64,000 nucleotides of DNA from Salinicoccus sp. YB14-2 (GCF_001265075.1 NZ_LFKO01000001.1:562527-626526), one strand, 5' to 3'. Counted from the stretch's first letter, positions 1 through 7,979 are shown. The notes: generated by a model from the letters alone, not told the origin. Numbers and translations: made by a program.

Positions 1-269
1 CTGCCCCGTTCGAGCAGTGACCGGATGAAACTTTTCAGCAGAATACCTTTATTATCCAAAATTGAATTCGAATATATTTCAACATTCAATCCTGTGCCGA
101 TAGATTTATAAACAATCAGATTGACATATTTGCTCCCTCTCGGTTCATTAAGTAAAAGATCTATATTGTTAAATCCCTCTACGCTGCCCGCGAGTTCATC
201 TTTATGAACAATTCTGAGCTGTTGGCCGCCGATGTGAATATCATGACTGTTGATTATTTTCCGTATCAC
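1..269 (-). CDS. Proline racemase family protein, N-terminal part (runs off left edge)
   Basis: The 5' end of a gene whose remainder lies beyond the window. The chosen start is a GTG at 267-269 with a strong AAGGAGGTG ribosome-binding site a few bases upstream; 12 bp separate it from the stop of the preceding racemase-family gene, so the two are co-transcribed. The roughly 89 visible residues include LLLNEPRGSKYVNLIVY, which resembles the N-terminal lobe of proline racemase, 4-hydroxyproline epimerase and trans-3-hydroxyproline dehydratase (the NEPRG stretch aligns with the YPPRG of the neighbouring paralogue). The catalytic region is not in the window, so racemase, epimerase and dehydratase cannot be told apart. 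Two different family members side by side are common in hydroxyproline catabolic loci. Confidence 0.7.
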   Translation of the reverse strand, partial: MIRKIINSHDIHIGGQQLRIVHKDELAGSVEGFNNIDLLLNEPRGSKYVNLIVYKSIGTGLNVEIYSNSILDNKGILLKSFIRSLLERG

Positions 270-281
270 CTGCGCACCTCC

Positions 282-1286
282 TTATATTTCGGGTATCAGC
301 AGATACCCCTGATTGAGTGGATCATTCTCATTTAAATAAAAATCATGGCGCCCCATTATCCAGGCGGAACCTGTGATTGAAATCCTGTTATAGGTCACGC
401 CATTCTCTTCTCTTGTACTGAGCAGGCGGGCTTTGAACTGTGAGCCCGTGATGCTTTCATGGATGAATGCCTCATCCTGGCCGAGCGTGCCTTCTTTATA
501 TAAAGTCGAAACTTTGGCACATGTCCCTGTTCCGCACGGTGAGCGGTCGATGCCGCCCGGCGGCACGATGACTGCGTTTTTTGTGACATCCCCCGGCGTG
601 TATAATTCCATATGGGTCAGTTTATTGATGAATGGGAACTCCGGATGCTGCACTGTATGTTCCGCATTGATGGCATCCCGGATTTCCATCGCCACAGAAA
701 CGATCTCCTCAGAATCACTGACCTCCAGCGTCAGACCGAGTTCTTCCGCTTTGATAATGCCGTAAAAATTACCGCCGTATGCGATATCACATTTAATATT
801 CTTTTTATCTTTGTAATCGACATAAACCGTCTTTAAATGAAAAGCATCCGTACTGACGAAGGTCACTTCCTCGACTTTGCCGTCGGTCACTTTGCATTCC
901 GCTTCGACGACGCCTGCCGGTGTATCCAGCACAACTGTCGTGACGGGCTCCTTCACTTCGACATACCCTAGTTCGACGAGCGCCGTACATGTGCCGATGG
1001 TGTCGTGCCCGCACATCGGCAGATAGCCGCCGGTTTCAGCAAATATTACACTGAAATCCGCTTCTTTTTTCAAAGCCGGCAGCACAATCGTGCTGCTCAT
1101 CACGTCATGTCCTCTCGGCGGATAGACCAGGAACTTCCTGATATGATCGTGATTTTGTTTCATATCCAGCATTTTTTCCTGGATTGTATTGCCTTTCAAT
1201 TCCGGCATGCCTGTCAGCACTGTCCTTGTCGGATTACCGCCGGTATGTGTATCAATCGTTAAAAACTGCTTGGTATTGATGTTCAT
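282..1286 (-). CDS. Proline racemase family, probable 4-hydroxyproline 2-epimerase
   Basis: A 334-residue protein of the usual length for this cofactor-free family, which inverts C2 of proline or 4-hydroxyproline with two cysteines. Both are visible: Cys92 in PMCGHDTIG and Cys251 in IDRSPCGTGTCA. A Cys at the second site argues for an epimerase or racemase rather than a trans-3-hydroxyproline dehydratase, which has Thr there. The start is an ATG with AAGGAGGTGG upstream, overlapping the TGA of the upstream FAD dehydrogenase gene by 4 bp (ATGA), so translation is probably coupled. With the DAO-type dehydrogenase and the [2Fe-2S]/FAD operon opposite, conversion of trans-4-hydroxy-L-proline to cis-4-hydroxy-D-proline is the likely role. 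Substrate (proline, hydroxyproline or betaine derivative) cannot be fixed from sequence. Confidence 0.85.
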   Translation of the reverse strand: MNINTKQFLTIDTHTGGNPTRTVLTGMPELKGNTIQEKMLDMKQNHDHIRKFLVYPPRGHDVMSSTIVLPALKKEADFSVIFAETGGYLPMCGHDTIGTCTALVELGYVEVKEPVTTVVLDTPAGVVEAECKVTDGKVEEVTFVSTDAFHLKTVYVDYKDKKNIKCDIAYGGNFYGIIKAEELGLTLEVSDSEEIVSVAMEIRDAINAEHTVQHPEFPFINKLTHMELYTPGDVTKNAVIVPPGGIDRSPCGTGTCAKVSTLYKEGTLGQDEAFIHESITGSQFKARLLSTREENGVTYNRISITGSAWIMGRHDFYLNENDPLNQGYLLIPEI

Positions 1287-2458
1287 TGTGCCACCTCCTT
1301 GAATCTCGACAGGCTGAGCGGGCTGATGTCATCGACCAGTGAATCCGTCACCATTTCGCTCATCCATTTACCGGTGATGGCACTAAGTCCGATGCCATCG
1401 CCTTCATGACCTGCCGCCACATAATAGTTTTTAATATCAGTATCAGAAATGATCGGCAGATGGTCTGGCGTCCACGGCCTGAGCCCCGCATAAGAGCGTA
1501 TAATACTTAAATCTTTCATCTTTGGAAAATACTCGATTGCACGCTCTGCAATCAGCCTGATGATATCCCCATTCACCTTCGTATCGAATCCGGTGAATTC
1601 CCGGCTGCTTCCCATAAGGAAGTTCTGGCTTTCCGTCGGTTCATGTACTAAAGCAATACCGTAATCATTCATTGCCTTCGGTGCAATTCTTTCTTTTCCA
1701 AACTTCGTCATCAAATAGCCGAACTCCTGAATTTTCCTGGTGCCCATCAGTTCTGTGCGGGAAGCGACAAGTATGTGCCCTTTACGCGGTCGGATCGGCA
1801 GCTCGATTTCCAGAAGTCTGCTGATTTCAGGTGCGTGTATACCGCCTGCATTGATTACTTTATTCGCGGTGAAAATTCTACCATCCGAATATATTTTAAA
1901 AGTCTCTCCATCCGTTTTTTTAATATCATCAACAGGTGTATGCTCATATAAAGTGAAGTCATACTTCTTCGCCTCGTTGATCAACGAAAAAGTCAGCATG
2001 TATGGATTGACGGTCGAATCGTTTGTACATTCAAGACCACCGGTCAGATGATCGGCAAAATATTTCGAGTCATTCTTCAAATCTTCCTTTGTCAGTTTTT
2101 TAAAGAACTGATCTTCCCCGTTCGCTTCGTTATGACGGTCGACCCAGACATATGCCTGTTCCAGTTCCTCATCATTTGCACAAAGAAAGATACTGCCGGG
2201 ATGCCTGAACTCAAAAGGCATTTCAAGTTCCGCTGACAATTCTTTGATCAGTGCCTGGCTTTTTATCGCCATCTTGCTGTCGAAACCCGGTTCTTTATCT
2301 ATCAGCAGAACATTGCCGTCGCACTTTGAAGTGGTACCTGATGCGACCGTACTCTTTTCAATGAGCCCTACGTTCAATCCTTTTTTCGACGAGTAATAGG
2401 CAATGCTTGCTCCTATAATTCCACCGCCGATAATCATTACATCAAAATGATTATTCAA
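1283..2458 (-). CDS. FAD-dependent DAO-family oxidoreductase, probable D-hydroxyproline dehydrogenase beta-type subunit
   Basis: A 391-residue protein of the glycine oxidase/D-amino-acid oxidase family. The N-terminal dinucleotide fold is clear (VMIIGGGIIGASIAYY, Gly11-Gly16) and the C-terminal end carries the family signature YVAAGHEGDGIGLS that closes the FAD site. The frame opens with a TTG at 2456-2458 behind AGGGGAGG; no ATG precedes the FAD motif, so TTG is the best start. In proteobacterial cis-4-hydroxy-D-proline, proline and opine dehydrogenases such a protein is one subunit of a complex with a [2Fe-2S] protein and a second FAD protein; those partners are encoded in the divergent operon here. 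It heads the leftward operon behind a sigma-54-like promoter. Substrate is inferred from neighbours. Confidence 0.82.
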   Translation of the reverse strand: MNNHFDVMIIGGGIIGASIAYYSSKKGLNVGLIEKSTVASGTTSKCDGNVLLIDKEPGFDSKMAIKSQALIKELSAELEMPFEFRHPGSIFLCANDEELEQAYVWVDRHNEANGEDQFFKKLTKEDLKNDSKYFADHLTGGLECTNDSTVNPYMLTFSLINEAKKYDFTLYEHTPVDDIKKTDGETFKIYSDGRIFTANKVINAGGIHAPEISRLLEIELPIRPRKGHILVASRTELMGTRKIQEFGYLMTKFGKERIAPKAMNDYGIALVHEPTESQNFLMGSSREFTGFDTKVNGDIIRLIAERAIEYFPKMKDLSIIRSYAGLRPWTPDHLPIISDTDIKNYYVAAGHEGDGIGLSAITGKWMSEMVTDSLVDDISPLSLSRFKEVAQ

Positions 2459-2488
2459 TAACTTCTCAACCTCCCCTCTTAATTACAT

Positions 2489-2507
2489 ATAAGAAATAAG
2501 CGTGCCA
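2489..2507 (-). promoter_or_regulatory. Sigma-54-like (-24/-12) promoter of the racemase/DAO operon
   Basis: On the minus strand TGGCACG (2501-2507) is followed after 4 bases by TTTCT within TTTCTTAT (2489-2496). The GG and -12 elements have the spacing of the sigma-54 consensus TGGCACG-N4-TTGCW; only the G of TTGC is replaced by T. The predicted transcript would start about 12 bases downstream, near 2481, just upstream of the AGGGGAGG ribosome-binding site. The same element sits before the divergent operon at 3968-3986, and an enhancer-binding protein gene lies between them. Confidence 0.75.
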
Positions 2508-2508
2508 G

Positions 2509-2525
2509 TTTTACACACAGTAAAA
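2509..2525. promoter_or_regulatory. Perfect inverted repeat next to the -24 element
   Basis: TTTTAC-ACACA-GTAAAA is a perfect 6-bp inverted repeat with a 5-base centre, 2 bases upstream of the minus-strand -24 box, in the 140-bp region between the divergent regulator and catabolic genes. It could be an operator or an autoregulatory site for the regulator. Enhancer sites of sigma-54 activators usually lie farther from the promoter, so its assignment is open. Confidence 0.35.
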
Positions 2526-2598
2526 TTATTATCATTTGATATAAAGTGTAAAGAAAAATATAATTGTTATATAAAAGTTTACAGAGGGGATGGATTTT

Positions 2599-3966
2599 AT
2601 GATTGAGAAAAAGTTGGTTGAAATACTCATCAATTTTTATAATCATTCTTTTACGATTATCGATAAGAACGAGCGCGTGATCTATTGGAGCAACCGGGCA
2701 GCTGAAATATTCAATATGGACAATGAATATGTCATCGGCAAGGATATTAAAGATATATTTTCAGAAGAGCAGCTGCTGATTTTGAAATCATTGCGCAAGA
2801 ACCAATCTTTTGAAAAAAAACGTCATCAGGCGACTCCGGATATTTATGTGGACATCAAAGCAGAACCGATTCACTATGATGGTAAAGTTCTGGGGGCCGT
2901 CGTTTCAGAAATCGATGTGACGGCACAGATTAAAAGAGAAAAAGAACTTGAAGAACTTAAAAATAAAGTCAGCATACTGAGCGATAACGTCAAACATCTG
3001 AACAATGATAATCATTTTAAAAATATTATTTATAAAAGTTCCATCATGGAGAACTTAAAAAATCAGATTGAAAAAGCCGCAAAGACAAATGCCAATATTT
3101 TAATTACAGGCGAAACCGGTGTTGGAAAAGAATTGTTCGCCCAGGCTATCCATAATACAAGCCGTCTTGAAGGAGACTTCATCCCGCTCAACTGCGGCGC
3201 CATCCCCATTGAATTATTCGAATCGGAATTGTTCGGTTATGACAAAGGTGCCTTCACCGGTGCCAACAAAGAAGGCAACCAGGGGAAGATCGAGCTTGCG
3301 GACAACGGGACTTTATTCCTCGATGAAATCGGGGAAATGCCGCTGGAAATGCAGGTTAAATTTTTACGGATCCTTCAGGAAAAGAAGTATTTTAAATTAG
3401 GCGGTAAAAAGGAGAAGACGACAAATTTCAGACTGGTTTCCGCTACGAATAAAGTGATTACTGAACTGCTGTCGTCTGAAAATTTCCGTTCCGATCTGCT
3501 GTACAGAATCAATGTCATTAATATCCATATCCCGCCCCTCAGGGAGAGACCGGATGATATAGAATCATTGTTCTACTATTATCTGTTCCAGTTATCAAAA
3601 AAGTATCAGACCGAACTCCGGTATGCCGACCAGCAGCTGCTCCAGAAAATCAGACAGTACGAATGGCCCGGCAATGCGAGGGAGCTCATCAACGTTGTGG
3701 AGAGACTCGTGATTTTCTCAAGCGGCAGTACTCTCGATAATGATATCTTCCAACATTATCTTGAAGAAGTCGGACAAAGTCAGAATATGACCACTTACAG
3801 TCTGCCTCCAAATGATCTGGAATTAAAAGATTACATCGATCAGCTAGAAGCAGACTATATTAAGCAGGTGATTGAATCCAACGACCACAACATAGAAAGG
3901 TCAAGCCAGATTCTCGGCATCAGCCGTCCGACGCTGTATGCGAAGATTAAGAAGTTCAATCTTTAA
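2599..3966 (+). CDS. Sigma-54-dependent transcriptional activator (PAS-AAA+-Fis HTH)
   Basis: A bacterial enhancer-binding protein of about 455 residues. Counting from the upstream ATG at 2590, a PAS domain covers roughly residues 10-115, a short coiled linker follows, and the AAA+ domain spans about 145-375 with Walker A GETGVGKE (174-181), the sigma-54-contacting GAFTGA loop (220-225) and Walker B TLFLDEIG (241-248). A Fis-type helix-turn-helix closes the protein (RSSQILGISRPTLYAKIKK). The ATG at 2590 abuts the GAGGGG ribosome-binding site, so the ATG at 2599 is the better start. The intact GAFTGA loop means true sigma-54 activation, fitting the two -24/-12-like promoters on either side. 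The PAS domain probably senses the substrate or an intermediate. RocR and PrdR are related in architecture. Confidence 0.9.
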   Translation: MIEKKLVEILINFYNHSFTIIDKNERVIYWSNRAAEIFNMDNEYVIGKDIKDIFSEEQLLILKSLRKNQSFEKKRHQATPDIYVDIKAEPIHYDGKVLGAVVSEIDVTAQIKREKELEELKNKVSILSDNVKHLNNDNHFKNIIYKSSIMENLKNQIEKAAKTNANILITGETGVGKELFAQAIHNTSRLEGDFIPLNCGAIPIELFESELFGYDKGAFTGANKEGNQGKIELADNGTLFLDEIGEMPLEMQVKFLRILQEKKYFKLGGKKEKTTNFRLVSATNKVITELLSSENFRSDLLYRINVINIHIPPLRERPDDIESLFYYYLFQLSKKYQTELRYADQQLLQKIRQYEWPGNARELINVVERLVIFSSGSTLDNDIFQHYLEEVGQSQNMTTYSLPPNDLELKDYIDQLEADYIKQVIESNDHNIERSSQILGISRPTLYAKIKKFNL

Positions 3967-3967
3967 C

Positions 3968-3986
3968 TGGCACAGTTATTTCTTAT
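3968..3986 (+). promoter_or_regulatory. Sigma-54-like (-24/-12) promoter of the [2Fe-2S]/FAD operon
   Basis: TGGCACA (3968-3974), 4 bases, then TTTCTTAT (3979-3986), starting directly after the regulator's stop codon. It matches the minus-strand copy at 2489-2507 in 16 of 19 positions and keeps the sigma-54 spacing, with the same TTTC in place of TTGC. Predicted transcript start is near 3994, upstream of the gene at 4021. Confidence 0.75.
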
Positions 3987-4020
3987 CTACAAGTAAGAAC
4001 AATCATTTGAGGTGAACATT

Positions 4021-4317
4021 ATGAACAGTAACGAAGATTTTACAGTATGCAGATGTGAAGGCGTCACATACTCAGAAATCTTGAAGGAAATGGACAAAGG
4101 CGTCAATAATTCAAGGGAAATGAAATTAAAAACAAGAGCCGGCATGGGGTTCTGCAACGGCAGGACATGCGGTCATCTGATCAATAAAATTACAGAGGAT
4201 GCTGAAATAGAGACTCCGGTCTTTATTCACCTGAGGGCACAGCCTCCAATACGTACAGTCTCATTTGAAGAACTTTCAGGAGGGCAGTTTGATGACAAGA
4301 AGAATATTAAACCATAA
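4021..4317 (+). CDS. BFD-like [2Fe-2S] protein, dehydrogenase subunit
   Basis: A small protein of 98 residues. Four cysteines are spaced as in the bacterioferritin-associated-ferredoxin-like (Fer2_BFD) domain: CRC near the N-terminus, then CNGRTC about 35 residues later, ligating one [2Fe-2S] cluster. In proteobacterial proline and hydroxyproline dehydrogenases and in HcnB-type oxidases this domain is usually fused to the C-terminus of the FAD subunit; here it is a separate gene. ATG 4021 has GAGGTG at a good distance; an in-frame GTG at 4012 lacks a ribosome-binding site. It is the first gene of a three-gene operon and overlaps the next gene by 26 bp. Role in electron transfer within the complex is inferred. 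Confidence 0.8.
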   Translation: MNSNEDFTVCRCEGVTYSEILKEMDKGVNNSREMKLKTRAGMGFCNGRTCGHLINKITEDAEIETPVFIHLRAQPPIRTVSFEELSGGQFDDKKNIKP

Positions 4318-4630
4318 AATACTCGGCCCGAAGAAACATCATATCGTTCCATTTATATGGAATGGAAAGACATATTACGGTGCTGAGGGTGAAAGCATTA
4401 CAGCTGCACTTCTTGCAAATTATATTCGGACACTCCGCTATCATGAAAGCGACGGTGCGCCGAGAGGATTTTACTGCAACATCGGTCATTGTTCCGAATG
4501 CAGAGTGACTGTCGACGGCAGACAAAATGTCCGCGCATGCCTGACTCCGCTTCAAAATGGCATGCAGGTCGATAGACAGGGCAAACTGCCCCAGCTGGTT
4601 AAAGGGGGCGGTGGAAATGACACATTATGA
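4292..4630 (+). CDS. HcnA/SoxA-like [2Fe-2S] ferredoxin-type subunit
   Basis: A 112-residue protein of the Fer2_4 family (2Fe-2S subunit of sarcosine oxidase, HcnA and D-hydroxyproline dehydrogenase gamma-type subunits). The plant-type ferredoxin cysteine pattern is present: YCNIGHCSEC followed by a fourth cysteine in VRAC (C-x4-C-x2-C-x11-C). The N-terminal half has the expected phrase FIWNGKTYYGAEGESITAAL. ATG 4292 is preceded by AGGAGG at 4278-4283; an upstream in-frame ATG at 4265 lacks this. It overlaps both neighbours (26 bp upstream, 14 bp downstream), so the three products are probably made in step and form one complex. Confidence 0.85.
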   Translation: MTRRILNHKILGPKKHHIVPFIWNGKTYYGAEGESITAALLANYIRTLRYHESDGAPRGFYCNIGHCSECRVTVDGRQNVRACLTPLQNGMQVDRQGKLPQLVKGGGGNDTL

Positions 4631-5792
4631 AGTGATAATAATCGGCGCCGGTCCCGCGGGAATGAGCGCAGCCAACATATTGAAAGATGAAAAAAGAGTC
4701 TTGATTGTTGATGAATATTATCATTACGGCGGCAGATTGCTCGGTCAACTTTACGAAGAGTCCAAAGGCAGCTGGTGGAACGGCATGGATGTTGCAAAGC
4801 ATCTCCATGATGTGCTGGATGAAAAAATAACATTGCAGCTTGAAACTTCCGTCTACAATGTCGAGAAAGAAGATACCGAATTCACTGTTTTTACGAATAA
4901 GGGGGATTTTACATCTGATTATTTAATCGTTGCGACAGGTGCCAAAGAAAACTCCTATCCGCTTCCCGGTTGGGAGCTGCCGGGGGTCATGACTGTCGGT
5001 GCCGCGCAGGTATTGACCAACTTTCACAGAGTCGCACCCGGAGATGCCGGTGTCATTATCGGTATCAATCCATTGTCGATGGTGATTGGAATGGAACTTG
5101 GATATGCTGATATCGAAGTCAGGAAAATCTGTCTGCCGGCTGAAAATAAGTTTAATACCACCACGCCGAAAGATGCACTTCTGACATTGATGGGCCTCGG
5201 CCGGTCGGCTCCGACAAAACTACTGTCCATTCCCGCCGTCATCGGCAGCAGAATGTCACCATTTCATGGAATGGCCCTTAAACTATTCCCGTCGAAGGGC
5301 ATTAAAGCACTCGGCCTGCCGCTATCCATCAAAGAAAGGGTCATCAAAATCAATGGCAGAGATTCAGTAGAATCTGTCACTACGGTGAAAACAAATTCTG
5401 ACGGCAGTGTAATCGAAGGTTCGGAGCAGGAGATAAAATGTGATTTCGTCTGTATTTCAGATGGACTGTCTCCAGTAAACGAAATCACTTCATTGTTTAA
5501 TTTGAAACATGCCTATCTTGAATCCCTCGGCGGATATGTTCCCATTCACAGTGAACAGATGGAAACCGAGGTCGATAAACTATATGTTGCAGGCAATATC
5601 ACCGGGATTGAAAATGCCAAGGTCGCCATGCTCCAGGGTGAAATGGCCGCCCATCATATTTCAGGTAATGAAGCCGCAGTAAAAAACACTTTAAAAAGCA
5701 TTACAGATGAACGCAAAAATGCCAAAGTAAAATTTCACAAAAATCTGGATGCAGGCCGGGACAAGCTCCAGCTGTACTGGCTCGCAAAATAA
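4617..5792 (+). CDS. FAD/NAD(P)-binding oxidoreductase, HcnB/alpha-type dehydrogenase subunit
   Basis: A 391-residue pyridine-nucleotide-disulfide-oxidoreductase-fold protein. The FAD motif EVIIIGAGPAGMSAAN lies at the N-terminus, ATGAKE follows in the middle, and a late YVAGNITGIENAKVAMLQGE stretch matches the second FAD contact. The ATG at 4617 follows AAAGGGGGCGG; an earlier in-frame ATG at 4557 lies deep in the preceding gene. Homologues are the alpha subunits of hydroxyproline, opine and glycine-cyanide dehydrogenases, which normally carry a C-terminal BFD iron-sulfur domain. That domain is missing here and is supplied by the separate gene at 4021. Expected role: passing electrons from the DAO-type subunit through the clusters to an acceptor. 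Confidence 0.85.
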   Translation: MTHYEVIIIGAGPAGMSAANILKDEKRVLIVDEYYHYGGRLLGQLYEESKGSWWNGMDVAKHLHDVLDEKITLQLETSVYNVEKEDTEFTVFTNKGDFTSDYLIVATGAKENSYPLPGWELPGVMTVGAAQVLTNFHRVAPGDAGVIIGINPLSMVIGMELGYADIEVRKICLPAENKFNTTTPKDALLTLMGLGRSAPTKLLSIPAVIGSRMSPFHGMALKLFPSKGIKALGLPLSIKERVIKINGRDSVESVTTVKTNSDGSVIEGSEQEIKCDFVCISDGLSPVNEITSLFNLKHAYLESLGGYVPIHSEQMETEVDKLYVAGNITGIENAKVAMLQGEMAAHHISGNEAAVKNTLKSITDERKNAKVKFHKNLDAGRDKLQLYWLAK

Positions 5793-5823
5793 AGCAAATG
5801 ATTCTGAACTCATAGTATTTAAA

Positions 5824-5864
5824 ACAATATAAAGAGCAGCCTCCCAGGCTGCTCTTTATATTGT
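5824..5864. terminator. Bidirectional terminator hairpin
   Basis: A perfect 19-bp inverted repeat (ACAATATAAAGAGCAGCCT and its complement) around a CCC loop lies between the stop of the plus-strand FAD gene and the stop of the convergent XRE-cupin gene. AT-rich flanks on both sides suit termination in both directions. Confidence 0.85.
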
Positions 5865-5872
5865 GTATGCGG

Positions 5873-6391
5873 TTATTTCGAATTGGATGATACGAGTAAT
5901 ATCTTTGTCGGTTTGTCCGTATTGTTATACCACTCGTGTTCCACTTTGGAATCGATATGAATAGATTCACCAGTCTCTAATGTTTTCAATTCGCCACTTA
6001 TAATCACTTCCAGTGAACCGGATAGGACATAGATGAATTCCTGCCCTCTGTGAGTGTACGGCGAATGCTGTGATTCGCCTGCTTTTAATTCCACTTCAGC
6101 GGGGGTAAATATAGGGACCTCTATATCGCCCGACAAATCTTTATATAAAAAATTACCATTCAAAGATGAAGTATCGACCGGACCTGTCCGGTTATCATCA
6201 AAAAAGAAATTCACATTCACATCGAGTGCTTCGGAAATCTTTTTCAGTGATGTGAATGTCAGTGTTTTCAAATCACGTTCAATCTGTGAAATAAAACTGA
6301 TTGACAAGCCACTCTCGGCACTGAGCTCTTTTAAAGTCATCTTTTTATCTTTGCGTAATTTTTTCAGTTCATTGCCCAGTGTCTCACTCAT
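5873..6391 (-). CDS. XRE-family regulator with C-terminal cupin domain
   Basis: A 172-residue regulator. Residues 1-65 form a Cro/C1-type helix-turn-helix (KKMTLKELSAESGLSISFIS with a following QIE). Residues 105-170 form a cupin_2 barrel with SPYTHRGQEFIYVLSG and the late HEWYN histidine. Proteins of this layout (PuuR-like) repress amine, amino-acid or aldehyde catabolism and sense a small ligand in the cupin. It lies 17 bp behind the aldehyde dehydrogenase gene on the same strand, so it probably controls that gene. AAAGAGG precedes the ATG. Ligand unknown. Confidence 0.85.
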   Translation of the reverse strand: MSETLGNELKKLRKDKKMTLKELSAESGLSISFISQIERDLKTLTFTSLKKISEALDVNVNFFFDDNRTGPVDTSSLNGNFLYKDLSGDIEVPIFTPAEVELKAGESQHSPYTHRGQEFIYVLSGSLEVIISGELKTLETGESIHIDSKVEHEWYNNTDKPTKILLVSSNSK

Positions 6392-6408
6392 ATCTCGGCC
6401 TCTTTCTT

Positions 6409-7896
6409 TTATGATCTATCCATATTCACAAACACACTTTTCACTTCGATATAGTTTGCGATGCCGTAGTCTCCGCCCATATCCCGGCCGATACCTGATT
6501 GTTTATAACCGCCAAACGGCATTGTTTCAAGCTCAAGACCGAAATCATTGATCCATACTGTTCCCGCTTCAAGTTTTGAAGCGATATAATGGCCGTCTTT
6601 AATATTCTCAGTCCACACACTTGCAGCAAGACCGTAATTGCTGTCGTTTGCTCTCGTGATGACTTCTTCAATATCGTCAAATGGCAGGACGGACATTACA
6701 GGGCCGAATATTTCTTCTCTGGCAATCGTCATATCATCCGTTACATCAGTAAAGATAGTCGGTTCGACGAAAAATCCTTTTTCACCGATACGCTTCCCAC
6801 CGGTAATCAGTTTCGCACCTTCTTCTTTACCTTTTTCGATATACCCGAGAACTGTGTCCAGCTGCTTCTCAGATACTAAAGGTCCGATATCCGTTTTTTC
6901 ATCCAGGCCGTCTCCCACTGTGATCTCTTCGGCTTTCTTCTTGAGTGCATCAATCACTTCATCATAGATGTTTCTGTGAACGTAGACCCTTGTCGTCGCG
7001 CTGCAGTTCTGACCGGAGTTATACATGGTACCGTCCAGAATGCCTTCAAGTCCTGCATCAAGATCTGCATCTTCCAATACGACTGCCGGGGATTTCCCGC
7101 CGAGCTCCAAAGTAATGGACTTAATATCTTCCGCTGCCTCTTTCATAATGTTCCGGCCGGTATTTGTCGATCCCGTGAATGCAACTTTAGACACGTCTTT
7201 GTGGGTAACTAGTGCGTGACCAGCTTTATCACCGTAACCAGGAACAAAGTTAACTACGCCGTCAGGGAAGCCTGCTTCTTTAAATAATTGAGCTGCGTAA
7301 AGTATTGATAAAGGTGTATCTTCAGCCGGTTTCAGTACAATCGTACAGCCAGCAGCAAGCGCCGCCCCCATCTTCCAGGCCGCCATAAGCAGCGGGTAAT
7401 TCCACGGAACAATTTGGGCCACAACGCCGATCGGTTCATGCACAGTGTATGTGACGTAGTTCGGATCTATATTCGTCGTCTTGCCGAAGATTTTAGTCGC
7501 CCATCCCGCATAATATCTGAAATGCTGAACAGTGCCGTCGACATCGTCTTCAAGTGCCTGCTGATATTTTTTGCCGTTATCCAATGCTTCAAGCTGTGCC
7601 AGTTCTTCACGATTTTCGTGAAGCAGTTCAGCAAACTTATAAATCAACTGAGATCTGGAGTCCGCGTCCATCTTTGTCCATTCTCCGTTGTCGAATGCAT
7701 CTTTAGCCGCTTTTACAGCTTTATCCACATCCTTTTCTGATGCTTCGCTTACATTCGCAATCACTTCTTCTGTCGATGGATTTTTCACTTCAAATGTTTT
7801 GCCACTTTCAGAAGATACGTAATCACCGTTAATATAAAGTCCTTTATCTCCCTTTAAAAATTCCTTAACTTTTGGTTTCAATTCAATTACTGACAT
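6409..7896 (-). CDS. NAD(P)-dependent aldehyde dehydrogenase
   Basis: A 495-residue member of the aldehyde dehydrogenase superfamily, full length. The catalytic residues are in place: Glu264 in LELGGKSP and Cys298 in NSGQNCSATTR, with PWNYPL and FTGSTNTG nucleotide-site motifs. A TTG lies directly before the ATG at 7896; the ATG is taken as start behind GGGGAGTGGG. Overall it resembles the DhaS, PuuC and betaine-aldehyde branch rather than the P5C branch. Given the neighbouring hydroxyproline locus it could act on alpha-ketoglutarate semialdehyde, the last pathway intermediate, but no HypD-type deaminase is in the window, so this is a guess. A XRE-cupin regulator follows in the same operon. 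Confidence 0.9.
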   Translation of the reverse strand: MSVIELKPKVKEFLKGDKGLYINGDYVSSESGKTFEVKNPSTEEVIANVSEASEKDVDKAVKAAKDAFDNGEWTKMDADSRSQLIYKFAELLHENREELAQLEALDNGKKYQQALEDDVDGTVQHFRYYAGWATKIFGKTTNIDPNYVTYTVHEPIGVVAQIVPWNYPLLMAAWKMGAALAAGCTIVLKPAEDTPLSILYAAQLFKEAGFPDGVVNFVPGYGDKAGHALVTHKDVSKVAFTGSTNTGRNIMKEAAEDIKSITLELGGKSPAVVLEDADLDAGLEGILDGTMYNSGQNCSATTRVYVHRNIYDEVIDALKKKAEEITVGDGLDEKTDIGPLVSEKQLDTVLGYIEKGKEEGAKLITGGKRIGEKGFFVEPTIFTDVTDDMTIAREEIFGPVMSVLPFDDIEEVITRANDSNYGLAASVWTENIKDGHYIASKLEAGTVWINDFGLELETMPFGGYKQSGIGRDMGGDYGIANYIEVKSVFVNMDRS

Positions 7897-7979
7897 CAAA
7901 TCCCACTCCCCATTATTTTATATAATTTTTTAAATTCAAATATTCTGTTAACTGAATTATAAGTGATTATAAATAAAAA

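Noticed and set aside
2599..3966. Regulator as a RocR orthologue
   Set aside because: The PAS-AAA+-Fis layout is shared, but no arginine-catabolism gene is present and the neighbours point to hydroxyproline-type substrates.
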